Shown here piece after piece: positions 1 to 8,017 of a stretch of 36,674 bases of DNA. The notes under the pieces were generated by a model that ran no database searches, had not been told where the DNA came from, and worked only from the letters and a program-made list of their open reading frames with translations. The DNA is from an uncultured Arthrobacter sp. (GTDB lineage: Bacteria > Actinomycetota > Actinomycetes > Actinomycetales > Micrococcaceae): positions 1 through 36,674 of the forward strand of contig NZ_CADCTE010000124.1 in the NCBI RefSeq assembly GCF_902805515.1, written 5' to 3'. Made by a program: the position numbers and the translations under genes. The number at the start of each line of letters is the position of its first letter. Positions within the stretch are counted from its first letter, which is position 1.

Positions 1-27
1 ACATGGTTCAGTCCTCTCCGGGAAGCG

Positions 28-735
28 TCACGGCATCACATCGCCCGAATTGGGCCCGAGGGTCTGCCCCACGAAGAGGTTCCCGCCCGGGTCGCTCGCC
101 AGCAGCAGCGCAGTGGGCGCCACCTCCTCCGGCGTCCCAAACCGGCCAAGCGGCAGCTCTTTCCGCTTGGCGGCCTTCCAGTCCTCCGAAATGCCGTCGA
201 CCAGCGGAGTCTCGATCGGGCCGGGCGCGATGCAGTTCACCAGCACGTTGTCGCCCGACACCTCGAGGGCGAGGGACTTGGTCATGCCGATCACTCCGGC
301 CTTCGCGGCACTGTAGTGGCTCAGCCCGGTTCCTCCCTTGATCCCCAGCTGGGAGGCGATATTGATGATGCGCCCCCACTTCCGCTCCCGCATCTCACCC
401 ACCACCTCCCGGCAGCACAGGAAGACGCCGGTCAGGTCGACGGCGAGGGTCTCGTTCCACTGGTCGAGGCCCATGTCCTGCAACGGCGACTCGGTGAGCA
501 GCCCGGCGCTGTTCACCAGGATGTCCACCTGCCCCAGGTCCTCCCGGGCGGTGGCGAAGGCCCGGGCGACGCTGTGCTCGTCGGCCACGTCGACGGCGAT
601 CGTGCCTTCCGCCGACGCGTTCCGGTCGAGCACCGCCACCCGGGCGCCCCCGGCCCGGAACGCCTCGGCGATGGCGGCCCCGATTCCGCTGCCACCGCCG
701 GTGACGACGACCCCGCGGCCTTCGAAGAGGGCCAT
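28..735 (-). CDS. SDR family oxidoreductase (FabG-like), last gene of the LacI-linked operon
   Basis: This 235-residue protein is a classical short-chain dehydrogenase/reductase, a cytosolic NAD(P)-dependent oxidoreductase of an alcohol/ketone pair. The dinucleotide motif TGGGSGIG is at residues 12-19, an NSAG motif (usually NNAG) at 75-78, the catalytic Ser near 128 and the YSAAK Tyr/Lys pair at 141 and 145. An Asp at 37 after the second beta strand suggests a preference for NAD(H) over NADP(H). The frame is open further upstream, but the ATG at 735 is chosen because it overlaps the TGA of the preceding SDR gene (ATGA), which indicates translational coupling. Substrate is not predictable. 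It is the last gene of a five-gene leftward operon with an amidohydrolase, a CE4-fold hydrolase and a carrier, so it probably oxidises or reduces a product of that pathway. Confidence 0.9.
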   Translation of the reverse strand: MALFEGRGVVVTGGGSGIGAAIAEAFRAGGARVAVLDRNASAEGTIAVDVADEHSVARAFATAREDLGQVDILVNSAGLLTESPLQDMGLDQWNETLAVDLTGVFLCCREVVGEMRERKWGRIINIASQLGIKGGTGLSHYSAAKAGVIGMTKSLALEVSGDNVLVNCIAPGPIETPLVDGISEDWKAAKRKELPLGRFGTPEEVAPTALLLASDPGGNLFVGQTLGPNSGDVMP

Positions 736-1502
736 CAAGCCCTCATCTTGACGGTCAGCCCGCCGTCGACGACGAGCGCCTGACCCGTGATGTACACGGC
801 AGCCTCCGAGGTGAGGAAGCTGATGACGCTTGCAACCTCCTCCGGCCGGCCCACCCGGCCCCACGGGATGTCCTTGCCCGCCCGCTCCAGCCCCTCAGGA
901 CCCAGCGAGTTGACCGGGTCGAGCGACTGCGGTGTCTCGATCAGCCCCGGAATCACCGCGTTGGCGCGGATTCCCCTTGGCCCCAGTTCGACGGCGACGC
1001 TGCGCACCAGCCCCAGCACGCCGGCCTTCGCGGCGGCGTAGTGGGCGTGCTCCTCCCACCCGTAGACACCGCCGGCGATCGAGGACACCGCCACCAGCGC
1101 GCCGCCGTCGTTCATCCGCTGCGAGCCGGCCCGCAGGGTGCGCAGCACCCCGGTGAGGTCGACGTTGAGCATGTCGTCCCACTTCTCGTCGGAGAGCTCA
1201 TGCAGCGGTGCGTTGCGCAGGATGCCCGCGTTGGCAATGGCGTAGTCGAGCCTGCCGTACTCGGCGATGGCACGCTCGGCGAACGCATCGACCGACTCGG
1301 TGGAGCGCACGTCGACCTCGTGGATGATTCCCATGCCGCCCGCGTGCTTCACCGCGTCGAGGGTCCCCTCGGGGTCGTGCGGATCCCCGGGGAAGGTGCC
1401 GATGATCGACACCACCCCGCGCTGTGCGTAACTGACCGCCAGGGCGCGGCCGATGCCGCTCGCCGCGCCAGTGATGACCGCTACCTCAGGCTGGGACGTC
1501 AT
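735..1502 (-). CDS. SDR family oxidoreductase, second dehydrogenase of the operon
   Basis: This 255-residue short-chain dehydrogenase/reductase has TGAASGIG at residues 11-18, NAG at 91-93, catalytic Ser at about 140 and the YAAAK pair at Tyr155/Lys159. The C-terminus ends in a VVDGGLTV segment typical of FabG-type SDRs. Its start overlaps the end of the MFS gene by 17 bp, and its stop overlaps the next SDR start as ATGA. The two SDRs are clearly different enzymes rather than a recent tandem copy, so they may catalyse successive steps or act on related substrates. Family assignment is firm; the substrate is unknown. Confidence 0.9.
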   Translation of the reverse strand: MTSQPEVAVITGAASGIGRALAVSYAQRGVVSIIGTFPGDPHDPEGTLDAVKHAGGMGIIHEVDVRSTESVDAFAERAIAEYGRLDYAIANAGILRNAPLHELSDEKWDDMLNVDLTGVLRTLRAGSQRMNDGGALVAVSSIAGGVYGWEEHAHYAAAKAGVLGLVRSVAVELGPRGIRANAVIPGLIETPQSLDPVNSLGPEGLERAGKDIPWGRVGRPEEVASVISFLTSEAAVYITGQALVVDGGLTVKMRA

Positions 1503-2880
1503 GGGGTGACTCCTCCCGCATGACCGCGTCGACGTGCTTGGCGCCCATCATCATGAAGCCCGAGAGCAGGGTGCCCAGGGCGCCGACCCACAGCGCGGCG
1601 GCACCGGTGCCGGCGGCCGTGGCAACGATGGTGAACAGCGCGCCGCCGATGATGGTGCCGGGCTGGCTCATCGCCCCGATGAAGGACAGGCCCGTGGCCC
1701 GGCAGCTGACGGGGTAGCACTCCGCCATGTAGTACTGGATGGCCGCGTACGGGCCGACCAGGAAGAAGAGCCCCGTGCCGTAGGTCAGGATGATCAGGAA
1801 CGAGCTCTCCACCAGCGGGCTCAGCATGACGGCGAACGACAGTCCTGAGATGATCCAGCCGCCGATGATGGTGCGCTTCCGCCCGATCTTGTCACCGATC
1901 CAGCCGTGGAACACGTAGCCGAAGTAGGCGAGCAGGTTGATGACGATCAGCAGCCAGAACGCCGTCGACAGCTCGACGCCCTTGGCGTTCGCCAGGACCG
2001 AGGTGCCCAGGACGCTGAAGATCGCGATGCCGAAGAAGTTCAGGATCCACGCCAGCGAGAACACGATGGTGTTCCGGCGCAGCTCCGGTTCCCAGATGCG
2101 CTTCAGGGGAGCGGTCGAGGAGTGCTCGACGCCGAAGGACCGGGCCAGGGCGTGCGCCTCCTCGGTCTTGCCCGACTTCTCGAGCTCGGTCAGGCGGTGG
2201 TGCAGCTCGAACTGCGGGGTCTCCTTGAGCTTCTTCGAGATGAGGAACACGATGATGAAGGCCGGGATGGTAGCCATGATGTACAGGGCGCGCCAACCGA
2301 AAATTGGAAGGAAGACGAGGGCCAGGGCGCTCGCGAGGAGGAAGCCCAGCGGCCAGCCGCCCTGGATAAACGAGTAGTGGAAGCCGGGGCGCTTGTGCTT
2401 CTTTTCATCCTCGGTGACCTGGTACACCTCGTTCATGTACGTGGCGTTGACCGCCTGTTCGGAGAAGCCGAGGCCGCCGAAGGAGCGGACGAAGATGAGC
2501 AGGCCGTTGCTGAGGAAGCCGAGCCCGGTGGGAATCGCGGCGGTGAGGCCAGAGACGACGGCGGTGCCGCCGACGGTGACCATCATGCCCTTGCGCCGCC
2601 CGAGCCGGTCGATGACCGGGCCGATGCCGAAGCAGACGATGGCCGTACCGACGGCGATCCAGGTGTTGATGGCGTAGGCCTCGGGTGCGGTCCAGCCGAA
2701 CTCCTCCTGCATGGCGGGCAGCAGGGTGCCGAACAGGCCGTAGTCGAAGACCGCAACGGTCCAGGCGAGGAGGGCGAGGACGGTCGCCGTCGTCGTCTGC
2801 TTCTTGGTGAATGCCGGGAAACGGCGCTTTTCGTCTCCCCTTGGCGTCGAGAGGTCGACGCCTGCCTCTTGCATTGACAT
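1486..2880 (-). CDS. MFS transporter (metabolite:H+ symporter type)
   Basis: A 464-residue major facilitator superfamily carrier with about twelve hydrophobic segments in the cytoplasmic membrane. The cytoplasmic loop-2/3 signature [14 protein letters not shown] is at residues 87-100, and an acidic residue (Asp46) sits in the first membrane helix, as in proton-coupled aromatic-acid/metabolite symporters. A charged central loop separates helices 6 and 7. The start at 2880 is preferred to the longer upstream frame because AGGAAAG lies just before it and it begins two bases after the preceding stop. Lying between the hydrolases and the dehydrogenases of one operon, it most likely imports the operon's substrate. 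The substrate cannot be named from sequence. Confidence 0.9.
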   Translation of the reverse strand: MSMQEAGVDLSTPRGDEKRRFPAFTKKQTTTATVLALLAWTVAVFDYGLFGTLLPAMQEEFGWTAPEAYAINTWIAVGTAIVCFGIGPVIDRLGRRKGMMVTVGGTAVVSGLTAAIPTGLGFLSNGLLIFVRSFGGLGFSEQAVNATYMNEVYQVTEDEKKHKRPGFHYSFIQGGWPLGFLLASALALVFLPIFGWRALYIMATIPAFIIVFLISKKLKETPQFELHHRLTELEKSGKTEEAHALARSFGVEHSSTAPLKRIWEPELRRNTIVFSLAWILNFFGIAIFSVLGTSVLANAKGVELSTAFWLLIVINLLAYFGYVFHGWIGDKIGRKRTIIGGWIISGLSFAVMLSPLVESSFLIILTYGTGLFFLVGPYAAIQYYMAECYPVSCRATGLSFIGAMSQPGTIIGGALFTIVATAAGTGAAALWVGALGTLLSGFMMMGAKHVDAVMREESPHDVPA

Positions 2881-2882
2881 GT

Positions 2883-3767
2883 CTAGCTTTCCTTTCGGGG
2901 GCTCCGGGCGAGGAATGAATCGGCGATCTCGTCGAAGGTGTGCCAGCTGACACCCTCGTGGGAGTTGAAGTGCTGGATGAGGCGCTCGAGCATGAGCAGG
3001 ACCTGGGGGCGGCCCGAGACATCGGGGTGGATGGTCATGGTGAAGACCGCCTCGTCCATTTCGGCGTAGACCCAGTCGAACTGGTCGCGCCACATCTCCT
3101 CGAGGTGGCGGGGGTTCACGAACCCGTGGGAGTTGGGCGCGGCCTTGATGAACATCATCGGCGGGAGGTCGTCGAGGTACCAGTTGGCCGGAATCTCGAC
3201 GAGGTCCGTCTCCTTCCCCCGGACAAGGGGCTCCATCCAGGTGTCGGCGGGCTGGCCGTAGTCGATCTTCTTCCAGCTGTCGCCGACGCGGATGTAGTAG
3301 GGCTCAAAGTCGTTGTGCATCAGGGAGTGGTCGTACTTGATGCCCCGGTCCAGCAGGATCTCATTGGTGACCGGGGAAAACTCCCACCAGGGGGCGACGT
3401 AGCCGGTGGGCCGGCGCCCGGAGACCTTCTCGATCAGTTCGATGGAGCGGTCGAGGATCGCCGTCTCCTGCTCGCGGGTCATGGCGATCGGGTTTTCGTG
3501 GGAGTAGCCGTGGACGCCGATCTCGGAGCCTGCGTCGACGACCATCTGGGTCAGCTCGGGGAAGGTCTCGATTGAATGGCCGGGCATGAACCAGGTGGAG
3601 GGAAGGCTGTGTTTCTCGAAGAGCCGCACGAGCCTCGGCCCGCCGACCTCGCCGCTGAAAAGCCCGCGGGAGATGTCACAGGGCGAGTCCTCGCCCCCGT
3701 AGGATCCGAGCATGCCGGCGACGGCGTCGACGTCCACGCCGAATGCGAGTTGGATGTTCTTGGTCAT
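2883..3767 (-). CDS. Polysaccharide deacetylase (CE4)-fold hydrolase, HpPgdA/cyclic-imidase-like
   Basis: This 294-residue protein has the NodB/CE4 fold. An Asp-x-Asp pair is at residues 12 and 14, HGYSHENP at 86-93, a GYVAPWW block at 122-128 and a late IHP motif. There is no signal peptide or membrane anchor, which argues against a secreted peptidoglycan deacetylase. The HGYSHENP form is typical of the HpPgdA branch. That branch and its relatives include cytoplasmic enzymes acting on small cyclic amides or imides (established for cyclic imidases and for PuuE-type allantoinases). Its place next to an asparaginase-type amidase, a carrier and a LacI regulator supports a small-molecule C-N hydrolase (inference). 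A true sugar deacetylase is not excluded. It starts four bases after the asparaginase stop, with AAAGG upstream. Confidence 0.8.
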   Translation of the reverse strand: MTKNIQLAFGVDVDAVAGMLGSYGGEDSPCDISRGLFSGEVGGPRLVRLFEKHSLPSTWFMPGHSIETFPELTQMVVDAGSEIGVHGYSHENPIAMTREQETAILDRSIELIEKVSGRRPTGYVAPWWEFSPVTNEILLDRGIKYDHSLMHNDFEPYYIRVGDSWKKIDYGQPADTWMEPLVRGKETDLVEIPANWYLDDLPPMMFIKAAPNSHGFVNPRHLEEMWRDQFDWVYAEMDEAVFTMTIHPDVSGRPQVLLMLERLIQHFNSHEGVSWHTFDEIADSFLARSPRKES

Positions 3768-3770
3768 GGG

Positions 3771-4829
3771 TCAGCCTTTCGACGGAGCGGATAACGGGGG
3801 ACGGACAGCTGCTGCATGCGGCACGAGGGTTCCGCGCCGGGAGAACTGCTCGGCGATCCGGGCTGGCGGCATTCCGAGCGTGAGGAGCAGTTGGAGCAGG
3901 ATCCGGGCCTGCGACGGGCGCAGCAGCCCCGAGGGGATCGCCCCCGCGGCGTGGAGGTCCCTGCCGCCTCCGCCGCCGTAGACCTGCATGATCGGCCCGG
4001 CATGGACGCGCGTGCTGACGACGACCACGACGCCGGCCGCCGTGGCCTCCGCCACCGCCGCACAGATGGCGGAGTTCGCATTGCCGTTCCCGGTTCCCTG
4101 CAGCACAATGCCCCGCGCGCCGGCCGCGAGGGCCGCCCGCAGGAGGGCGGCGTCCGCGTCCGGGTGGGAGGCCACGACGTCGACCCGGGCGGGAGCCGCA
4201 TCCACCGGCGGCAGGGGGAGCGGCTCGTAGACCGGCGGGGCGGGCCGCAGCTCGACCTGGCCGGCCTCGGTCACGGTGCCCGCCGGTTCAAGGTCCGGGG
4301 TGCCGAAGGCATGGGCGTTGACGGTGTGGGCCTTCCGGACGCCGGCGGCCCGGAAGACGTTCCCCGCAAAGGCCACGAGCACGCCCTGCCCGACGGCGGC
4401 GGGTGAGGCGGCGACGGCGAGGGCACCCCGCAGGTTGCCCGGGCCGTCCGGGTGGTCGTGGTCCGCGGTGTGCTGTGCCCCGGTGAAGACCACGGGACGC
4501 GGATCGTCCTGGGTGAGGTGGGCGAGGTAGGCGGTCTCCTCGGTGGTGTCGGTTCCGTGGGTCACGACGATGCCGAGCACATCAGGGTCCGCAAGGGTGT
4601 CTTCGATGGCGGTGCAGATGGTGAGCAGATCGGGGAAGGTCAGCAGGTAGGAGCCCTTCGTCATGACGTCGACCACCCGCACGGGGACGGTCCCGTTTCC
4701 GGCACTGGAGAGCAGTGCGTCCCCGGTGTCCGCCGCCAGGGCGGCACCGCCGGCCGCGTCCGAGCTGCGTGAGGCGATGGTGCCGCCGGTGGCCAGCAGC
4801 GCCACGGCGGGCGAATTGGTGGTGCTCAT
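3771..4829 (-). CDS. Asparaginase-family amidohydrolase
   Basis: A 352-residue member of the bacterial L-asparaginase/glutaminase family, which hydrolyses a primary side-chain amide to acid plus ammonia through two catalytic threonines. The first catalytic block ATGGTIAS is at residues 13-20 (nucleophile Thr17) and the second, THGTDTTEET, at 90-99 (Thr93, Asp94). No signal peptide is evident, so a cytoplasmic enzyme is likely. The ATG at 4829 is preceded by a strong GGGAGGTG site; the longer upstream frame is an open extension with no such site. It is the promoter-proximal gene of the leftward operon, facing lacI across a 229-bp gap. With the CE4-fold hydrolase next to it, it may open the half-amide produced by an imidase rather than act on asparagine (inference). 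Confidence 0.9.
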   Translation of the reverse strand: MSTTNSPAVALLATGGTIASRSSDAAGGAALAADTGDALLSSAGNGTVPVRVVDVMTKGSYLLTFPDLLTICTAIEDTLADPDVLGIVVTHGTDTTEETAYLAHLTQDDPRPVVFTGAQHTADHDHPDGPGNLRGALAVAASPAAVGQGVLVAFAGNVFRAAGVRKAHTVNAHAFGTPDLEPAGTVTEAGQVELRPAPPVYEPLPLPPVDAAPARVDVVASHPDADAALLRAALAAGARGIVLQGTGNGNANSAICAAVAEATAAGVVVVVSTRVHAGPIMQVYGGGGGRDLHAAGAIPSGLLRPSQARILLQLLLTLGMPPARIAEQFSRRGTLVPHAAAVRPPLSAPSKG

Positions 4830-4907
4830 TTCACCTCCCGGATCGGGTGGTCTGTTGGGTCTGTGGGGAGCACGCCGGTCAGGATCACTGCCGCCGGGAC
4901 AACCGTT

Positions 4908-4923
4908 GCGCAATCGTTTGGGG
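4908..4923. promoter_or_regulatory. Putative LacI-family operator, promoter-proximal copy
   Basis: The 10-bp core CAATCGTTTG plus GG matches the better palindrome 31 bp to the right. The left arm is degenerate (GCG instead of ACC), so it reads as a half-strength second site. It lies nearer the asparaginase operon, where a bound repressor could block leftward transcription. Confidence 0.5.
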
Positions 4924-4941
4924 AGGGAACCCGCCGCATTT

Positions 4942-4957
4942 ACCCAATCGTTTGGGT
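4942..4957. promoter_or_regulatory. Putative LacI-family operator (palindrome)
   Basis: ACCCAATCGTTTGGGT has perfect 6-bp arms (ACCCAA/TTGGGT) around a TCGT centre, the shape usual for LacI/PurR-type operators. It overlaps the predicted -35 box of the lacI gene, consistent with autoregulation, and lies in the gap shared with the divergent operon. Confidence 0.6.
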
Positions 4958-4979
4958 TGCGTGAAAAATACCCTAAAAT
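4952..4979 (+). promoter_or_regulatory. Predicted promoter of the lacI-family gene
   Basis: TTGGGT (4952-4957) and TAAAAT (4974-4979) are separated by 16 bp in an AT-richer stretch just upstream of the regulator. The -35 box is inside the right half of the palindromic operator. Confidence 0.45.
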
Positions 4980-5058
4980 GTGATGCAGGTCTCGTCAACG
5001 GAATGTTTCCGGCGAAATTGTGCTTGAAACATCGGGCGTCACAGGGGGAGAAGCAGGG

Positions 5059-6123
5059 ATGCGGACAGAGGGAACGGGCAGGCAGCCGATAACGCTCAAG
5101 GATCTCGCGGCCGAGCTCGGGATCCATCCCTCCACCGTGTCGCGGGTGCTTCACTCGACCTCGGAAATCGCCCGCGGGGCGGCGTCGTCGGCCACCGCCG
5201 AACGGGTACGGAAACTGGCCCGGGAACGCGGCTACTCGCCCGACCCCGGCGCCGCAAGCCTGCGCACCCGCCGGACGAAGGCCTTCGGTGTGATCGTGCC
5301 CCGGCTCTCCGATCTGGTCCTCGCCACCATGTACGAGGGAGTCGAGGAGGCAGCGGCCGAGGCCCGGTACTCCACGTTCGTGATGAACTCCCACGACAAC
5401 CCCGAGGAGCAGCGCCGCAAGGCCGAGATCATGCTGGCGCGCAGGGTGGACGGGCTGATCCTCGGTGACATCCACGCCGGCAGCGAACTGGTCCAGGAAC
5501 TTTCCGCACGGCACATCCCCTTCGTGCTGATGAACCGCAGGTACCCGGGCTTTCCGTCCTCGACCTGCGATGACAACCTCGGCGGAAAACTCGTCGCCGA
5601 TCATCTCTGGGACACCGGGCACCGGTCGGTGGCGGTGATCGCCGGGGAGCCCTACGCCAGCACCGCTGTCGACCGCACGGCAGGCTTCCGGCAGCGCTGG
5701 CACGAACTGGGCGGGCAGATCTCCGACGCGGACGTCGTCTGGTCCCGCTTCGACACCGAGGGCGGCCGCGAAGCCGCCGAAACCCTCCTGGCCCGCCGGG
5801 GCAGCACCCCCACCGCCGTCTTCGCGGTGAACGACTTCGCCGCCATCGGCGCCATGGGTGCCATCCGCTCCCATGGGCTCACCGTGGGGCGGGACATCGC
5901 CGTCGTCGGATTCAATGACACCTCCCTGGCTGCCCAGCTTCCCATCCCGCTGTCGTCGGTGCGCTCGCCGATGCTTGAGATCGGACGCAGGGCCGTCGAG
6001 CTACTGCGCAGGGTCATCGCAGGCGAGCAGGTTGAGCCCCTCCGCCTGACGCCCGAACTCTTCGTCCGGGAGAGCAGCGCAGCCACGGCTCCGGCTGCCG
6101 CCCGCAACGCGCTCGCCGGGTAG
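5059..6123 (+). CDS. LacI-family transcriptional regulator
   Basis: A 354-residue LacI/GalR-type regulator. The N-terminal helix-turn-helix spans residues 11-32 (ITLKDLAAEL, then HPSTVSRVL), followed by a hinge segment near 60-72 and a periplasmic-binding-protein-like effector domain with the usual VIVPRLSD and VAVIAG blocks. The ATG at 5059 follows AGGGGGAG and places the HTH at the normal position; an upstream in-frame GTG would add 13 atypical residues. It is transcribed divergently from the asparaginase-led operon and has two operator-like sites in between, so it very probably controls that operon and itself. The effector is unknown. It converges with the pxp operon 30 bp downstream. Confidence 0.92.
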   Translation: MRTEGTGRQPITLKDLAAELGIHPSTVSRVLHSTSEIARGAASSATAERVRKLARERGYSPDPGAASLRTRRTKAFGVIVPRLSDLVLATMYEGVEEAAAEARYSTFVMNSHDNPEEQRRKAEIMLARRVDGLILGDIHAGSELVQELSARHIPFVLMNRRYPGFPSSTCDDNLGGKLVADHLWDTGHRSVAVIAGEPYASTAVDRTAGFRQRWHELGGQISDADVVWSRFDTEGGREAAETLLARRGSTPTAVFAVNDFAAIGAMGAIRSHGLTVGRDIAVVGFNDTSLAAQLPIPLSSVRSPMLEIGRRAVELLRRVIAGEQVEPLRLTPELFVRESSAATAPAAARNALAG

Positions 6124-6153
6124 GGGCGGGTAGATCCGACCCCGGGGACCGGC

Positions 6154-7125
6154 TCAGCCCCAGATGGAGGAGCGCGCCTTCCGCCCCTCGGCCCGTGCCG
6201 CCAGCGCCTCCTCGAGGGTGACGGCCCGGAACGAGGTCTTCGTGCCCGGGGCGCTGCGGGCCAGTAAATCCATGTCGGCACTGATGACAGTGGCGACCAT
6301 GGCGTAACCACCGCCGGAGACGGCGTCGCGGTGCAGCACGATCGGCTCCTTGCCACCCGGGATCTGGATCGAGCCCACCGCGTACCCGGCGTCCACGATA
6401 TTCGAGGGGTCGGAACCGGCACCAAAGGGCTGGACGCGCGGCTTCCACACGATGTCGGGCCCTGAGTACCTCAGCCCGGTGCGGTCCGCGACCGGCGTCA
6501 GGGTCCAGGTGGCGCTCAGGAGGGTGTTGAGTCCTTCCTCGGTGAGGCGGTGGTCGTAGAGTCCGGGCAGCACCCGGACAGTGACCTCTTTGTCGAAGGA
6601 GGGCCGCAGCGCCTCCTCAAGCTCGGTTCTCTCCGCCCCTCCGGTCCCCACATCCAGTGCCGTCCCGACGGGCAGCACGTCTCCGGCCTTCAGTGCCCTG
6701 CCCTCGAAACCCCCCACCGCCCCGAGGGTGTAGGTCGAGCGGCTGCCCAGGACAACGGGGACGTCGATCCCACCCTGCACGGCAACGTAGTACCGGGTGC
6801 CGCCGCGCAGCATGCCGAAGGAGACCTCATCGCCGGCAGCAAGTTCAAGCCGGGACCACTGCGGCCGCGGCTCCCCGTTGACCTTGACGTCGACGGGTGC
6901 GCCGGCGACGGCGATCACCGCGTCGGTGTCGGTGGTGAATTTCGGGCCCAGGTAGGTGCATTCGAGGACCGCCTCGGCGGCGGTGTTGCCGGCCAGTGCG
7001 TTGGCCATCTCGGCCGACAGCGAGTCCATCGCGCCGCCCTGCGGGATGCCGACGTTGTAGTAGCCGGGCCTTCCCTGGTCCTGCACCGTCGTTGCGAGTC
7101 CGGGTTCGAGGATATTAATGGCCAT
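6154..7125 (-). CDS. pxpC: 5-oxoprolinase subunit C / biotin-dependent carboxyltransferase domain (KipA-like)
   Basis: A 323-residue protein of the KipA/PxpC family, the second half of the urea-carboxylase-type carboxyltransferase fold. The N-terminal EPGLATTVQDQGRPGYYNVG block and the GIPQGGAMD sequence that follows are family hallmarks. In E. coli PxpA, PxpB and PxpC together form the ATP-dependent 5-oxoprolinase that turns pyroglutamate into glutamate (established). The ATG at 7125 has GGAG upstream and overlaps the end of pxpB by 11 bp; 21 further in-frame residues upstream are not convincing. It is the last gene of the operon and converges with lacI. Whether it serves only 5-oxoproline or also a biotin-linked reaction is open, because accB and accC lie in the same operon. 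Confidence 0.9.
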   Translation of the reverse strand: MAINILEPGLATTVQDQGRPGYYNVGIPQGGAMDSLSAEMANALAGNTAAEAVLECTYLGPKFTTDTDAVIAVAGAPVDVKVNGEPRPQWSRLELAAGDEVSFGMLRGGTRYYVAVQGGIDVPVVLGSRSTYTLGAVGGFEGRALKAGDVLPVGTALDVGTGGAERTELEEALRPSFDKEVTVRVLPGLYDHRLTEEGLNTLLSATWTLTPVADRTGLRYSGPDIVWKPRVQPFGAGSDPSNIVDAGYAVGSIQIPGGKEPIVLHRDAVSGGGYAMVATVISADMDLLARSAPGTKTSFRAVTLEEALAARAEGRKARSSIWG

Positions 7126-8017
7126 CGAGGCGCTCCAGGAGTTCTCGGTTGTAGGCGGCGGGGTCATCGAGCGCCCGCTGGAGGTCAAAGACCACCGGTG
7201 CCTGGCGGTAGGTGTAGGTGCCGGCGTCGACCTGCGCCTGGATGTCGCGGTACTCCGCCTCCTCGACGGACCGGAACTTCACGATGTCGCCGGGGCGGAA
7301 GAAGATCATAAAGTCCCGGAAGTCGGCGAGGCGCTGGGCGGGATCGAAGATGGGCGCCGCCGCGATGCCGAACATCTGGTACCCGCCGGCCCCCCGCACC
7401 GAGTAGATGCACGCGAAGCAGCCGCCGTGGCCCACCGTCAGCGCCGGGGTGTCGGTGCGCGGGCTCAGGTACTTGGGCACCTCCAGCTGATCCTCCTGCG
7501 GCACGATCTGGAACATGAAGGGCAGCCCGGCGACGAACCCAACCATCGAGACGAGCCAGGGTGACTCGTGGTGGCGCCGGATGAACTCGGCGGGGGAGTC
7601 CAGCCCGTTCTCCTCGGCGGCGAAGTCGAGGTCGGTGCCGTCGGGACGCTGGTGCCCCTTCCGGAAGCGCGCCCCGGTCTCGCGGGTGTAGGGGTCGTCG
7701 TACCAGACCGGCACCTCGATAATGCGGGTGTCGAGCGTCTGGTGGCTCGAGTGCGCCACCTCGTCCTCAACGGCGCGGACTTCGGTCTGCAGCCGGTCCG
7801 GGGGGAGGATGTCCGGGTTGAAACGGATAAGCAGGGACGCGTTCGCCGGGCAGATGTCGGTGACGCCAGGCAGGGAGCGCGCCGTCAGCAGTGCCGCCAT
7901 CGCGTTCGCCTTATAGTTCGCCGCCAGGCTCATGGCCTCGGCGATCTCAACGAACAGGAACTCGTCCCCGCCCCAGGTGTAGCGGGCGTCGGTCCGCTGG
8001 ACCGCGGTGTCGGTCAT
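7115..8017 (-). CDS. pxpB: 5-oxoprolinase subunit B (KipI-like)
   Basis: A 300-residue KipI/PxpB-family protein, the partner half of the carboxyltransferase-like module with PxpC. The N-terminus GGDEFLFVEIAEAMSL and the central GFVAGLPFMF and SVRGAGGYQMFG segments are family features. It is longer than a minimal KipI of about 240 residues because of an internal stretch near residues 110-150 also seen in larger actinobacterial members. The start at 8017 overlaps the biotin carboxylase stop as ATGA, and the stop lies inside pxpC, so the three genes are translationally coupled. The expected role is phosphorylation and ring opening of 5-oxoproline together with PxpA and PxpC. Confidence 0.88.
   Translation of the reverse strand: MTDTAVQRTDARYTWGGDEFLFVEIAEAMSLAANYKANAMAALLTARSLPGVTDICPANASLLIRFNPDILPPDRLQTEVRAVEDEVAHSSHQTLDTRIIEVPVWYDDPYTRETGARFRKGHQRPDGTDLDFAAEENGLDSPAEFIRRHHESPWLVSMVGFVAGLPFMFQIVPQEDQLEVPKYLSPRTDTPALTVGHGGCFACIYSVRGAGGYQMFGIAAAPIFDPAQRLADFRDFMIFFRPGDIVKFRSVEEAEYRDIQAQVDAGTYTYRQAPVVFDLQRALDDPAAYNRELLERLDGH

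Noticed and set aside
1906..2877. A 323-codon plus-strand frame opposite the MFS gene
   Set aside because: It is a Glu/Asp/Gly-rich shadow of a membrane-protein gene, with no ribosome binding site or motif.
2883..3767. PuuE-type allantoinase for the CE4-fold gene
   Set aside because: A complete metal-dependent allantoinase (AllB) is present in the purine cluster, and this gene belongs to a separate LacI-linked operon. The HGYSHENP motif fits the HpPgdA branch better.
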